A stretch of 64,000 nt of DNA from Flavobacterium tistrianum (GCF_003254545.1 NZ_QJRH01000069.1:1-64000), one strand, 5' to 3'. Shown: positions 1 to 10,269, numbered from the stretch's first letter. Numbers and translations are program-made. The notes: generated by a model not told the origin, from the sequence alone.

Positions 1-1920
1 TTGATGGAATCGCTGTTCCGCCTGTCAGAGCCGTATACCATATAATATTAGCTTGATTAAACTGAACGCTTGCAAATGTCGGCGCATTTGCCTGACAGAA
101 GTTTTGTGTTCCTGCGGTCACCAATGTTGGTGTTCCCGGATCGCTTACAATCACGTCAACTGCCAGCCTAACAGTGCTCTCGCATCCCGTTGCTGGATCT
201 GAGATTGCTGCATAGTATGTGCCGCTTGTTAAAGCTGTTGTTGGAGCTATAACTGTTCCGCCTGTTAAAGCAGTATACCATACAATATTAGTTTGGTTAA
301 ACTGAACGCTTGCAAATGTCGGCGCATTTGCCTGACAGAAGTTCTGTGTTCCTGCAGTCACTAATGTTGGTGTTCCAGGATCGCTCACAATCACGTCAAC
401 TGCCAGCCTTACAGCGCTCTCGCAGCCTGTTGCCGGATCTGAGATTGCCGCATAGTATGTGCCGCTTGTTAAAGCTGTGGCTGATGGAATCGCTGTTCCG
501 CCTGTCAGAGCCGTATACCAAACAATATTAGCTTGGTTAAACTGAACACTTGCAAATGTCGGCGCATTTGCCAAACAGAAGTTCTGTGTTCCCGCAGTAA
601 CCAATGTCGGTGTTCCCGGATCGCTTACAATCACGTCAACCGCCAGTCTTACAGCGCTCTCGCAGCCTGTCGTAGGATCTGAGATTGCTGCAAAATATTG
701 TCCTGTTGTTAGAGCCGTAGTAGATGGAATCAACGGTCCGCCTGTTAAAGCTGTGTACCAAACTACGTTTGTTTGATTGAACTGAATGCTTGCAAAAGTT
801 GGAGCATTTGCCTCACAGAAGTTCTGTGTTCCTGCAGTCACCAATGTAGGTGTTCCCGGATCGCTTACAATCACATCAACCGTTAATCTTGAAGCGCTCT
901 CGCAGCCTGTCGTAGGATCTGAGATTGCGGCAAAATATTGTCCTGTTGTCAAAGCTGTAGTAGATGGAATCAACGTTCCGGCTGTTATGGCTGTATACCA
1001 AACTATATTGGTTTCATTTGTCTGAATGCTTGCAAATGTCGGTGCATTTGCCAAACAGAAGTTTTGTGCTCCCGCAGTCACCAATGTTGGAGTTCCCGGA
1101 TCGCTTACAATCACATCAACCGTTAATCTTGCAGCGCTTTCGCAGCCTGTTGTCGGATCTTTTATCGCAGCATAATAGGTGCCTGTAGTTAAAGCTGTTG
1201 TAGATGGAATTGCAGTTCCCCCTGTTAAAGCTGTATACCATATAATATTGGCCTCATTAAACTGAACACTTGCAAATGTTGGCGCATTTGACAAACAGAA
1301 GTTTTGCGTTCCTGCTGTTACCAATGTTGGAGTTCCCGAATCGCTGACAATCACGTCAACTGCAAGTCTTACTGCGCTTTCGCAGTTTGTTGTCGGATCT
1401 TTTATCGCAGCATAATAAGTGCCAGTGGTTAAAGCTGTTGTAGATGGAATTGCTGTTCCGCCTGTTAAAGCTGTATACCACACAATATTGGCTTCATTAA
1501 ACTGAACGCTTGCAAATGTTGGCGCATTTGACAAACAGAAGTTTTGCGTTCCTGCTGTTACCAAAGTCGGAGTTCCTGGATCATTTACATTTACTGTTAC
1601 CGCCAATCTCACTGAACTTTCGCAGTTTGTTGTCGGATCTTTTATCGCAGCATAATAAGTGCCAGTGGTTAAAGCTGTTGTAGATGGAATTGCTGTTCCG
1701 CCTGTTAAAGCTGTATACCACACAATATTGGCTTCATTAAACTGAACGCTTGCAAATGTTGGCGCATTTGCCAAACAGAAGTTTTGCGTTCCTGCTGTTA
1801 CCAAAGTCGGAGTTCCTGGATCATTTACATTTACTGTAACTGCTAATCTTACTGAACTTTCACAACCTGTAACAGCATCAATAGCTGCTCCATAATAAAT
1901 TCTTGTTATTAACGGAGTAG
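1..1920 (-). repeat. Eight tandem 240-bp units encoding 80-residue Ig-like domains
   Basis: The period is exactly 240 nt, so every unit keeps the reading frame of the adhesin on the minus strand. Each unit encodes one domain with the core SDPGTPTLV, NFC, WYTA, TGG, TYYAA and GCES or NCES, including two cysteines that could form a disulfide in the secreted protein. Units at 1381-1620 and 1621-1860 differ at only about five positions, four of them in the last 60 nt. A ninth, diverged unit lies near 1921-2085. The array continues past the left edge, so its full copy number cannot be given. Confidence 0.9.
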
Positions 1921-4900
1921 TCGAAGCAATTACATTTCCTCCTGTTGCCGCATCGTACCAAACCACATTGCTTTCGTTTACTTGGATGTTGGCAACTGTA
2001 GAAGCACTAGACAAACAGAAATTCTGAGGATTCTGTGTAGTTGTTGGTGTATTTGGATCACTAACAATAATTACCGCATCTTGTAATGTTCCTGCTAAGT
2101 TTTCGCAAGTATTAGTGCTTGCAACAGCAACATAATAAGTTTTAGGGCTTACTGCTTTTGTTAAACCTGAAGCGGTCAAAACACCGGCAGCATCTATAGT
2201 ATAAGTAACTCCCGCTATAACAGCTCCGTTTGTAATTGGCTGTGTTTTATTTGCATCTAAATACCAAGTAAATACTGGACTTGATAATGTTGGTGCAGTT
2301 GGCGTTAATGATGCAGGTACACCATTACAAACTGTTACATCATCTACTAAAATATCATTTACTGTTGAAGGAGGTAAAATTGTAAATGTAATTTGTTTTC
2401 TATCTGCTGCCGCGATTTCACAGAATTCATCTGAACTCACTCCCACAAAATAGGTATAAGTTCCCGGAATCAATCCGTTTACTACCAATTGTGCCGTTGT
2501 TTGACCTGTCACCAACTGAGCTGTTGTTCCGTCAAAACGATACCAATGATAAACAGGGTTTGTTAAAACTGGCGTTCCTGTTAAACCTGTTGCCAAAGTT
2601 ACAGCTCCTGAAGCAGAACAAACCGAAGTTGCTGTTCCTCCATTTAAAGTAATATCTGTTAAAGCATTTACTGGAGCAGAAGCTCTAACTTCGACAGTTA
2701 CTTCTCCTCTTGTATAATTTTCGCAACCATAACGTACTGGCTGTACATAGTATTTATAAATTCCAGCAGTTAAATTTGCTGGCACCGTAAAGGTAATTCC
2801 CGATGCAAGCAAGTTTCCTCCTGTTGGCGCATCATACCATCTATAAGTCGAACAAGCCACCTCTGGAATTTGGAGCTTAATATCGGTTCCTGGACAGACC
2901 GTTATTTTATTCTGCGGATCTGCACCTATAACAGTTGTATTGGCTGTTCTTTCCACAGTATGAACTCTTAAAAAGTCTAATACTCCAGCAACACCTCCAA
3001 AACGAATTCTTACTCGATCATAAATTTCTGTTGGAGAAGATACCAATACCATCGCCAAAGAATTTCCTGGTAATAATTTTAAACTTAATAAAGTACTTGT
3101 ATTTTGGATTGGAGCACCAACTGCCACATTTCCTAAATAACGTTGAACTGAAAATCCTGTTAGCAAATTAACTGTTAAAAGAGTACCTGGTTTAGAAACC
3201 ACTATTCTTAATGTATCACTAAGAACAGAAGGGGTTTTAAATTGTACTGTTAAGTCTGCAGCCGCTAAAACTCCTGCCCCACTATACATTGTAGCAAAAG
3301 TAGATATATCCTTATCAGCAACATTCCAAACATCACTTACTCCTACCAAAGCAGTCGCAGCTCCAATTCCTAAGTCAGTTGCTCCATAAAAAACATCTTG
3401 AATATCTCCATCTGTACATGTTACCGAAGTAACCGGTTTTTTATAATAAGCATCAAATACTTTTGTATTTTGAGCAACACTTAAAACAGAAGAAGACACA
3501 ACACGAATACCGTCATAATCTTGCGGTCCTGAAGCATCTGAAGGAACAAAAGTAAATTCATACGTATTATCTCCTGAAAGTAAATTTAATAATGATCCTG
3601 ATACTGGTTGCCCAGTACCGATTAGAGCACCATTTTTTGTGCCCACTACCGATAAATTCTGACCAACAGCCAATAGACTATATTCAGAACCTAATTTAAC
3701 TGTTACAGGAGTACCTTTAGCAATATTGGCTGGCCAAGTTAAATTTTGCCATGTTGTACCAACACCCAAAAGTCCTAAACCAGTAGTAATGGTTGAGAAT
3801 GTTTGAGGGTTTCCATCTACTGCATTTGCACCGTTTGAAACACCTCCAGTAATTATAGACCCTTGAGTTTGAGCTGTTGCATAAACTCGATCTGTTAAGT
3901 TTTGACAGCTTGTAAGATCAATTACATTAATTACTTTAGTTGCTGTAGCTGTACAAGTTCCGTCTGTTGCAACAGCTGTGTAAGTATAGATCCCAGGCGT
4001 ATTTAATGGTCCTGTTGCAAAAGGAGGACCTGCAATCGCAACTCCTTGTGGATTAAACCATGTAATTGTTCCTGTAGAAGTTGCTACTAATGCGACATCT
4101 GTTCCAACATTTACAGATTCTTGTGGGTTAGTTACCACTAAAGTTGGTGATGCAGTAATCGATACGGTTACAGATTGTCTAACAGAAGGACAAGTACTTC
4201 CTGTACTTTGTGCCTCTATAGAATAAACACCACTTACTGTAATATTTGCAGCGGCATCAGCAGTTATTACATTATTTGAAGGATCATAAAATGTATAAGT
4301 CGTACTTCCTGATGAATCAAAATTAGTAATTGCATTTACCAAATTAGCACTTCCACAGGCTTGCAATGGAGTAGCGATAACAGTTAAAGGTGTGGTTGAA
4401 GGGAAATTAACTGTTACTAGTTTTAAATCTCCATTAACATTTTCACAAGTACCACCATTTAAAGCTGCTATGTAATAATTGTAAGGTGATCCAACCGCAG
4501 TTAAACCTGTTAATGAAAGAGCTCCGGTAACCGCATCTTTTGCGAATGTTACTCCGCCAATAACACTTCCATCTACAATTTCTGTAGTTTTGTTTTGATC
4601 TGTATAATATTTAAATGTAGCTCCAGCAATATCAGAAGATGGAGCTAACACAGCTGTTCCTGTACAAGTCGCTTCAATTGGACTTGCAATAACAATATTT
4701 GCCGCAGTCGGAATTGGTAAAACATTCACTGTCACTGCTTGGCGTAAGCTGTTAACACAAGTACCTCCACGTGTCGCTTCTAAATAATATGTGGTGGTGG
4801 TTGTTAATGGAGCTGTTGGAGCTACACTTACAATATTACCACCTGTTGGAGCATCATACCATGCAAAAGTTTCTCCTCCCGTTGAAGAAGCTGACAACGA

Positions 4901-7900
4901 AGCTGTTTGCCCTGCACAGATTGGTGTTGCTGCTCCTGTGATGGTAGCATTTGCAAATCTGTAAGAAGCATCATAAATATCTAGAGAAGAAAGAGCTGTT
5001 AATAGTCCTGTCAAGCGAACTTGAACACTTGTAAATGCTCCAGCTGCAACAAGGCTAGCTCTAAAACGATTACCACCTAAAAGCTGTACATTCAATAATG
5101 AGCTAATATTAGTCAGATCAGTATTTGGAGTTCCTCCGTTAAAACTTTGCAAACTAATGTTAGAAAGTGCACTAATATCGAGAAGTCCCGTTGGAATACC
5201 CAATTCTACATCAATAATATCTCCTGCTTGTCCGGAAGAAGCAAAAGTCAATGTCTGTTGAATATAATCAACTACACCTAAAGGTACGTTTAAAGTAGCT
5301 GCTGTAGTATTGCTATTGTCAACAGAATTACCATCATTAGCAGAGCCACATGTCAAACAACCTGTTGCTCCTCCTTTCGCTATTGCCTGTAAATTTGCAT
5401 GAAGACAAGTGCTTATTGCATCTATTACCGTAACCGTTACAACACCTCTTGCAGTATTAGCACAATCAGTAGCTAGGCTAGAAGCCTCTACATAATAAGT
5501 TTGATTACTTGTTAATATTGGAGTCGTAAAGGAAGTAACATTACTAGCCACTAGATTTCCATTTGTTGCTGCATCAAACCAATTGTATCTTACTCCACCA
5601 ACTGGATTTGCAATAGTCAATGTAGCACTTTGACCAGACTGAATAATTACATTAGATGATGTAAAAGTTGGTGTTGCAGGTATTGGACTAACAGTCAAAT
5701 TTACCGCTGTACGTGTTGGCGATGTACATGCACCAATAGTAGCTTCTACAAAATAAGATGTATTTACAGTTAATACAGGAGTCGCAAAAGAATTACCTGT
5801 AAATAGTAAAGTACCGCCGGTAGCAGCATCATACCAATTATATGTAGTCCCGACCACTGGCGCTTGCACTGTAATAGTAGATGTCTGTCCAGCGCAAAGA
5901 TTCAATGGAGTCGGCGTAACAGCTGGCGCTACAGGATTATCAATTAAAACTTGAACCGATGATCTTTCACTATTCACACAGCCATTTCTCGTAACCTCAA
6001 GATAATAAGTCGCTGGTGCAGTTAAAGCTGGCGTTGTATAAGACGCTGTCGAAGCCAATGAAGTGCCTCCTGTAGGAACATTATACCAATTTACTGTTTC
6101 TCCTACTGCAAGTGCAGCTGTTAAAGTAGTTGTTGTTCCGCTGCAAATAGTAGTATCCCCAGAAACAACTGGAGCTTTATAAGTATAGGCTGCCTGATAA
6201 ATGTCTAAATTAGTTAAAAGACCTGCAATACCTCCTAAACGAACCTCTACGCGGTCAAAATTGGCACCAGCCGTAACGCTAGCTCTATATTTAGTACCAC
6301 TTAATAATTGCAAAGTAATTAGAGGATTATTAATCGCAACTCTATCATTATTATAAGTTGTACCATTGTAAGTTGCCAAACTAATTACGCTTAATAACTG
6401 AACATCGGCTAAACCTCCTGGCAATTCTAAGTCAACATCAACACGATCTCCTGCTTTTCCAGGATTAGTAAATTGTAATGTTTGCTGCATAGACCCTACT
6501 ACATTAGCAGGAATAGTCAGTCTTGCTGCAGTTGCAGGATTTCCGTCTACAGAGAAATTCGGATTTGTAGCATTACACAATAAACATATTCCCACTTGGC
6601 TAGTTACCTGACTGCTAGCTTCAAGACATCCTCCCAAAGCTGATGGCTGAACCGTTACAGTAACTGGTACTCTAGTTGCGCTAACACAATTTCCATTTGG
6701 GCTTTGCGCTTCAACATAATAAGTTTTAGTAGCTGTTAAAATTGGTGTGGTAAAAGTGGATGTATTTGTTGCAACCGCCGTACCGCCAGTTGCGGTTTCG
6801 TACCAATTCAATTGTGCTCCAACATCAGTAGTTGTAGCACTTAAGGTTGCATTCTGCCCAGATTGTATAGTTACACTTTGAGTGAGAACTGTCGGTGTAA
6901 CCGGTACAGCTGTAGAAACAACATCAATCTTAGTACGAGTCGGACTAATACAGCTTCCGATAGAAGCTTCTACATAAAATGAGGTCGTTCCTAGAGGCAC
7001 TGTTGGAGAATAAGTAGTTCCACTCGCTAGAGATAAACCTCCCGTTGGCGAAGAAAACCAATTATATGTTGTTCCAGGCACGGCATTCACTAACGATAAT
7101 GTAGTTTGCTGTGTTGCACCGCTAGAACAAACTGTGGTTCCCACATTGCTATAAGCAGGTGCAACTGGATTAGAAACATTTAAGACAACAGGCACACGAA
7201 CATTTCCTTCGCATCCTGCTGCTCTAGTTATTCCTATATAATATGTAGTATTTGCTGTTAAAGCAGGAGTTGTATATGTATTCCCTACTGCCAAAGCTGT
7301 TGTTGAAAATTCAGAACCATACCAAGCTAGCGTAGTACCTGCCGCAGGTGTTGCGGTAAGAGTTGTCGGAACTCCAGCACAAACAGTTTGTGTTAAACCA
7401 CCAGAGACAGTTGGCTGTGCAAATTCTAGTCTAACATCATAGACTCTTAAGCTTGTTAGAAGAGCTAACACACCTCCTCCAACTTGAATTTGAATTTGAT
7501 TGGTATCACCCGTAATAGGGAATTTTGCAACAGCAACAGTATTGCCACTTAGCAAACTTAAATTCAAAAGCGGACTATTTAAAGCCACACTTGAACCAAC
7601 GTTGCTTCCCGAATTTTTAGCTTGAACTGTTGCATTTGATAACAAACTTAAATCAAGTAATCCGTTGCCAGTACCAATGTATATTGCAACTTGGTCACCG
7701 GCTCGAGCCGTTTGATTTAAGGTCAATGTTTCTTCTGCAAAACACCCAGCTACTGCAACACCATTTGATAAGGTCGCATAGGTGGATAAGCCAGCGCTAT
7801 CAAAAGCATTGGCAGGACTGTTAACATCTACTCCTAAACACAAAAGCCCTCCTCCCGCACTATTTGTCTGAGACACAGGTCTACAAATAGTCTGAGAGAA

Positions 7901-7987
7901 TGCATTAGTGCATATAAAGAATAAAGCTAAAAGTCCTAATAATCTCATTTGAGAGTTGAGATTACAAAAAGTAAATTTTTTTTTCAT
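1..7987 (-). CDS. Giant secreted Ig-like repeat adhesin, C-terminus cut by window edge
   Basis: An open frame runs without a stop from an ATG at 7987 to the left edge, over 2,660 residues. It starts with a signal peptide ending near FSQ at residue 32; a second Met at residue 14 is an alternative start. Two module types alternate. About five modules of roughly 140 residues (near nt 7840-7415, 6600-6170, 5365-4935, 3870-3455, 3400-2940) share DGN near their start and VxVRxGG...LLxxLxVY near their end. Between them lie many Ig-like domains of about 80 residues with WY...TGG...TYY and paired cysteines. The last 1,920 nt are eight 80-residue tandem units. The architecture resembles flavobacterial surface proteins exported by the type IX system; the expected C-terminal sorting or gliding-type domain is outside the window. 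Likely a surface adhesin; the ligand is unknown. Confidence 0.85.
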   Translation of the reverse strand, partial: MKKKFTFCNLNSQMRLLGLLALFFICTNAFSQTICRPVSQTNSAGGGLLCLGVDVNSPANAFDSAGLSTYATLSNGVAVAGCFAEETLTLNQTARAGDQVAIYIGTGNGLLDLSLLSNATVQAKNSGSNVGSSVALNSPLLNLSLLSGNTVAVAKFPITGDTNQIQIQVGGGVLALLTSLRVYDVRLEFAQPTVSGGLTQTVCAGVPTTLTATPAAGTTLAWYGSEFSTTALAVGNTYTTPALTANTTYYIGITRAAGCEGNVRVPVVLNVSNPVAPAYSNVGTTVCSSGATQQTTLSLVNAVPGTTYNWFSSPTGGLSLASGTTYSPTVPLGTTSFYVEASIGSCISPTRTKIDVVSTAVPVTPTVLTQSVTIQSGQNATLSATTTDVGAQLNWYETATGGTAVATNTSTFTTPILTATKTYYVEAQSPNGNCVSATRVPVTVTVQPSALGGCLEASSQVTSQVGICLLCNATNPNFSVDGNPATAARLTIPANVVGSMQQTLQFTNPGKAGDRVDVDLELPGGLADVQLLSVISLATYNGTTYNNDRVAINNPLITLQLLSGTKYRASVTAGANFDRVEVRLGGIAGLLTNLDIYQAAYTYKAPVVSGDTTICSGTTTTLTAALAVGETVNWYNVPTGGTSLASTASYTTPALTAPATYYLEVTRNGCVNSERSSVQVLIDNPVAPAVTPTPLNLCAGQTSTITVQAPVVGTTYNWYDAATGGTLLFTGNSFATPVLTVNTSYFVEATIGACTSPTRTAVNLTVSPIPATPTFTSSNVIIQSGQSATLTIANPVGGVRYNWFDAATNGNLVASNVTSFTTPILTSNQTYYVEASSLATDCANTARGVVTVTVIDAISTCLHANLQAIAKGGATGCLTCGSANDGNSVDNSNTTAATLNVPLGVVDYIQQTLTFASSGQAGDIIDVELGIPTGLLDISALSNISLQSFNGGTPNTDLTNISSLLNVQLLGGNRFRASLVAAGAFTSVQVRLTGLLTALSSLDIYDASYRFANATITGAATPICAGQTASLSASSTGGETFAWYDAPTGGNIVSVAPTAPLTTTTTYYLEATRGGTCVNSLRQAVTVNVLPIPTAANIVIASPIEATCTGTAVLAPSSDIAGATFKYYTDQNKTTEIVDGSVIGGVTFAKDAVTGALSLTGLTAVGSPYNYYIAALNGGTCENVNGDLKLVTVNFPSTTPLTVIATPLQACGSANLVNAITNFDSSGSTTYTFYDPSNNVITADAAANITVSGVYSIEAQSTGSTCPSVRQSVTVSITASPTLVVTNPQESVNVGTDVALVATSTGTITWFNPQGVAIAGPPFATGPLNTPGIYTYTAVATDGTCTATATKVINVIDLTSCQNLTDRVYATAQTQGSIITGGVSNGANAVDGNPQTFSTITTGLGLLGVGTTWQNLTWPANIAKGTPVTVKLGSEYSLLAVGQNLSVVGTKNGALIGTGQPVSGSLLNLLSGDNTYEFTFVPSDASGPQDYDGIRVVSSSVLSVAQNTKVFDAYYKKPVTSVTCTDGDIQDVFYGATDLGIGAATALVGVSDVWNVADKDISTFATMYSGAGVLAAADLTVQFKTPSVLSDTLRIVVSKPGTLLTVNLLTGFSVQRYLGNVAVGAPIQNTSTLLSLKLLPGNSLAMVLVSSPTEIYDRVRIRFGGVAGVLDFLRVHTVERTANTTVIGADPQNKITVCPGTDIKLQIPEVACSTYRWYDAPTGGNLLASGITFTVPANLTAGIYKYYVQPVRYGCENYTRGEVTVEVRASAPVNALTDITLNGGTATSVCSASGAVTLATGLTGTPVLTNPVYHWYRFDGTTAQLVTGQTTAQLVVNGLIPGTYTYFVGVSSDEFCEIAAADRKQITFTILPPSTVNDILVDDVTVCNGVPASLTPTAPTLSSPVFTWYLDANKTQPITNGAVIAGVTYTIDAAGVLTASGLTKAVSPKTYYVAVASTNTCENLAGTLQDAVIIVSDPNTPTTTQNPQNFCLSSASTVANIQVNESNVVWYDAATGGNVIASTTPLITRIYYGAAIDAVTGCESSVRLAVTVNVNDPGTPTLVTAGTQNFCLANAPTFASVQFNEANIVWYTALTGGTAIPSTTALTTGTYYAAIKDPTTNCESSVRLAVTVNVNDPGTPTLVTAGTQNFCLSNAPTFASVQFNEANIVWYTALTGGTAIPSTTALTTGTYYAAIKDPTTNCESAVRLAVDVIVSDSGTPTLVTAGTQNFCLSNAPTFASVQFNEANIIWYTALTGGTAIPSTTALTTGTYYAAIKDPTTGCESAARLTVDVIVSDPGTPTLVTAGAQNFCLANAPTFASIQTNETNIVWYTAITAGTLIPSTTALTTGQYFAAISDPTTGCESASRLTVDVIVSDPGTPTLVTAGTQNFCEANAPTFASIQFNQTNVVWYTALTGGPLIPSTTALTTGQYFAAISDPTTGCESAVRLAVDVIVSDPGTPTLVTAGTQNFCLANAPTFASVQFNQANIVWYTALTGGTAIPSATALTSGTYYAAISDPATGCESAVRLAVDVIVSDPGTPTLVTAGTQNFCQANAPTFASVQFNQTNIVWYTALTGGTVIAPTTALTSGTYYAAISDPATGCESTVRLAVDVIVSDPGTPTLVTAGTQNFCQANAPTFASVQFNQANIIWYTALTGGTAIPS

Positions 7988-9100
7988 AATTTGGAAGATT
8001 AGAAAATGGACAATAAAACACCTCTTGCAGTAAGTTCAAACACCTACGCAATAAACAATCAATTAAAAATCAAACAGTTAAAACAAATCCTAGCAACTTA
8101 CTAAAAAGCTCCTAAATTCTGTTTTGCAAAAAAAATATGCTGAATTCGGCATATCAAAATATACCGGAGAACATATTCAATCTCTCTGAGACAAAATAAG
8201 TTCTGCTTTTTGAGGAAAATGATTGTAGTCAATTTTCCTATAGGAGTGATTTGTTGCAGGCCTAATTTTCATAACGAAAATTTAATTGAGGCAGAACTGG
8301 GGAGTTCTTATATATGAGTCAATTCATTTTTTAGAGAAAGTTGATTAGTCATTCCTAAAAATATCCAGCTACAAAGCTCGATTAGAATCTACATTATATC
8401 CAATAAAAATATTACTCCTTATAATCGCCACACCCAATGGGGTAATTATAAGACAGCAAACCAAAATGCAAGTTTTTTGAGAAAAAATTAAATATGTTAT
8501 AACGATTAAAACTATCGTTGAGATGAAGTAAGCCTATTAATGTGAAAAATAAACCTAAAATAAAGTAAACAACTAAAGTAAATTTGATAAAGAAAGTAAT
8601 TGTCAATTCCATACGCAGACTTATTAAGTTATTATTTAATTTTTCTAATTTCTATCTCAACAATTAGAAAAATAATTTTACATTATATGTTTTGAAAACA
8701 AAAAGAAAAACTTTGTTTAACTTTTGTTACCTAAAATTAGGAAAAACAAAAACATAAAACAAGCCTAAAATTCTTATAATTTATTCTTAAAACTTTTATT
8801 TCAAAATTATACACAACGCTAAACATCAGAAAAAACGGTACTTTTAACATAATTTGACGGTCATATATCAATTAAATAAAATCTTAAACAAAATATGTTA
8901 AATCGTTGTAATAGAAGTATAATCTTACAATTTGTATAATTTTATTGATAAAATTGACCCTAATTAAGCGTAATTAAGCGTAAAAACATTCAATTTCCTT
9001 CAAAAAAATTCAATTTTGAAAGACTTTGAAGAATTTCAAAAAAACAAGTAGAAATACGGGGTTAAAATTTAGAAAAAGATTAAACAAAAGTTAAAAAACA
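7988..9100. other. Long AT-rich intergenic region upstream of the adhesin
   Basis: About 1.1 kb without a convincing gene. It holds the upstream region of the giant adhesin, a 20-bp near-perfect palindrome at 8135-8154, and a short direct repeat (taattaagcg) near 8962-8980. One 66-codon frame on the minus strand (8412-8612) encodes a hydrophobic N-terminal segment, but it resembles no family I know. No exact TTG-N19-TAnnTTTG promoter was found close to the adhesin start. Confidence 0.6.
8135..8154. promoter_or_regulatory. 20-bp near-perfect palindrome upstream of the adhesin
   Basis: The sequence atatgctgaattcggcatat reads the same on both strands except for one mismatched pair. It lies about 150 bp upstream of the adhesin start codon. 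The size and symmetry fit a dimeric regulator operator, but no regulator is known for it. Confidence 0.4.
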
Positions 9101-9134
9101 AAAAAAGCAGGCAACTAATTAACAATTGCCTGCC
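9101..9134 (-). terminator. Terminator after the 157-aa conserved gene
   Basis: Arms 9107-9114 (gcaggcaa) and 9126-9133 (ttgcctgc) pair perfectly. On the minus strand the hairpin is followed by a run of seven T, 25 bp beyond the stop codon at 9159. This is a standard intrinsic terminator. Confidence 0.85.
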
Positions 9135-9158
9135 TTTTAAATATTTTGGAAAATAAAA

Positions 9159-9632
9159 CTACGATTCTATAATTGTATTAATCTGTTTAAATAATTGACC
9201 ATCACTTAAAAAAGCTCCTTGTTTAATCAATTCAAAAATCGAAGAATTTCGCTCATCTGTAAATACCTTCTTACCAACTTTCATCTCAATATTGTCCGTA
9301 AACATATTATCACTTAACCACTGAAGTCCTTCTTTGGTTAAAAAATCAACTTCAGGAGAAAACGATTTTAAAACAATAGATTGAATATAAGTATCGAAAC
9401 AATGAAACAAAAAGATATGATTTTTAGAAAAATGCTCTAAATATTCTGCTCTTGTCAATACCCCTTCCCAAATCAAATCTGAAAAAACATCAAGCTCCTG
9501 TTCTGCAACTTCTGGTTTATTAACTTTAAGTTCTTCCCACTCTTTTCTATCTATTGCTTGTGTAGCCAAAAAACTGGCAAATTCAGCATGTAATTCATCA
9601 AATTGTTCTTTTGTTAATCTTGCGTATTTCAT
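9159..9632 (-). CDS. Conserved protein of unknown function (DUF6495-like)
   Basis: A 157-residue acidic cytoplasmic protein with no signal peptide or membrane segment. It begins MKYARLTKEQF and has a central aromatic stretch (FLFHCFDTYIQS). From memory it resembles a short protein conserved in Flavobacteriia filed as DUF6495; that assignment is not certain and no activity is known. It lies downstream of rplI on the same strand, separated by a strong terminator at 9715-9744, so it is probably transcribed on its own. Its own terminator follows at 9101-9134. Confidence 0.75.
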   Translation of the reverse strand: MKYARLTKEQFDELHAEFASFLATQAIDRKEWEELKVNKPEVAEQELDVFSDLIWEGVLTRAEYLEHFSKNHIFLFHCFDTYIQSIVLKSFSPEVDFLTKEGLQWLSDNMFTDNIEMKVGKKVFTDERNSSIFELIKQGAFLSDGQLFKQINTIIES

Positions 9633-9714
9633 TTCTTTTAAGGCTTTGTGCTTTACGCTGTACGCTCTAAGCCTCAGCCATAAGTCTAATTATTAATATC
9701 AATCCTTTATTAAA

Positions 9715-9744
9715 CAAAAAAATCCCGATTTACATCGGGATTTT
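9715..9744 (-). terminator. Terminator of the rpsF-rpsR-rplI operon
   Basis: A nine-base-pair stem (9721-9729 with 9734-9742, sequence aatcccgat/atcgggatt) and a four-base loop are followed on the minus strand by a T run. It lies 20 bp past the rplI stop. Confidence 0.85.
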
Positions 9745-9763
9745 GGTATAGATTTTAAAACTA

Positions 9764-10204
9764 TTACTTTTCAGCAACAATTTCGTATGGTAACTCAACA
9801 ATTACATCTCTGTGTAAACGGATACTAGCACTGTATTTTCCAGTACGTTTTACGATACCACTAGTGATGAATTTTCTGTCGATAGCGTTTCCAGATTTTT
9901 CTAAAGCTTCAGCAATGTCGATGTTTGTGATAGAACCAAAAAGTTTCTCTCCACCAGCTTTTGCAGAAATTTTAATTTCAAGAGCTTTAATTGCTTCAGC
10001 CAATGATTTAGCATCTGCAACAATTTTAGCTTCTTTGTGTGCTCTTTGTTTTAGATTTTCAGCTAAAACTTTTTTAGCAGAAGGAGTTGCTAAAGTAGCA
10101 AAACCTTGAGGAATTAAAAAGTTACGACCGTAACCAGGTTTTACAGATACTACATCATCTTTAAATCCTAAGTTTTGTACGTCTTGTTTTAAAATAATTT
10201 CCAT
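9764..10204 (-). CDS. rplI: 50S ribosomal protein L9
   Basis: Large-subunit protein that binds 23S rRNA near the base of the L1 stalk. From the ATG at 10204 it is 146 residues, the usual family length, beginning MEIILKQDVQNLG with the N-terminal domain signature GYGRNFLIP. The frame stays open to a TTG at 10243, but those 13 extra residues are not typical of L9, so the ATG is chosen. The linker helix (KVLAENLKQRAHKEAKIV) and C-terminal domain with GKLFGSIT-like residues (EKLFGSITN) are present. It is the last gene of rpsF-rpsR-rplI and is followed by a clear terminator. Confidence 0.97.
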   Translation of the reverse strand: MEIILKQDVQNLGFKDDVVSVKPGYGRNFLIPQGFATLATPSAKKVLAENLKQRAHKEAKIVADAKSLAEAIKALEIKISAKAGGEKLFGSITNIDIAEALEKSGNAIDRKFITSGIVKRTGKYSASIRLHRDVIVELPYEIVAEK

Positions 10205-10269
10205 GTTGTTGTCCTTATTTTTAGAAGTTAGGTTCTGCTTCAACAGAAACCAGCGACTAGATTTTTATA

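Noticed and set aside
310..1188. Plus-strand open frames of 62-79 codons inside the repeat array
   Set aside because: They are shadows of the minus-strand adhesin. Their spacing follows the 240-bp repeat and their products have no sensible composition.
8412..8612. 66-codon minus-strand frame with a hydrophobic segment
   Set aside because: It lies in AT-rich intergenic DNA, has no family resemblance and lacks a convincing promoter or neighbour. It could be a small membrane protein but cannot be supported.
10205..10243. 13-residue N-terminal extension of L9 from TTG at 10243
   Set aside because: L9 proteins start with MEIILKxDV; the ATG at 10204 gives the usual length.
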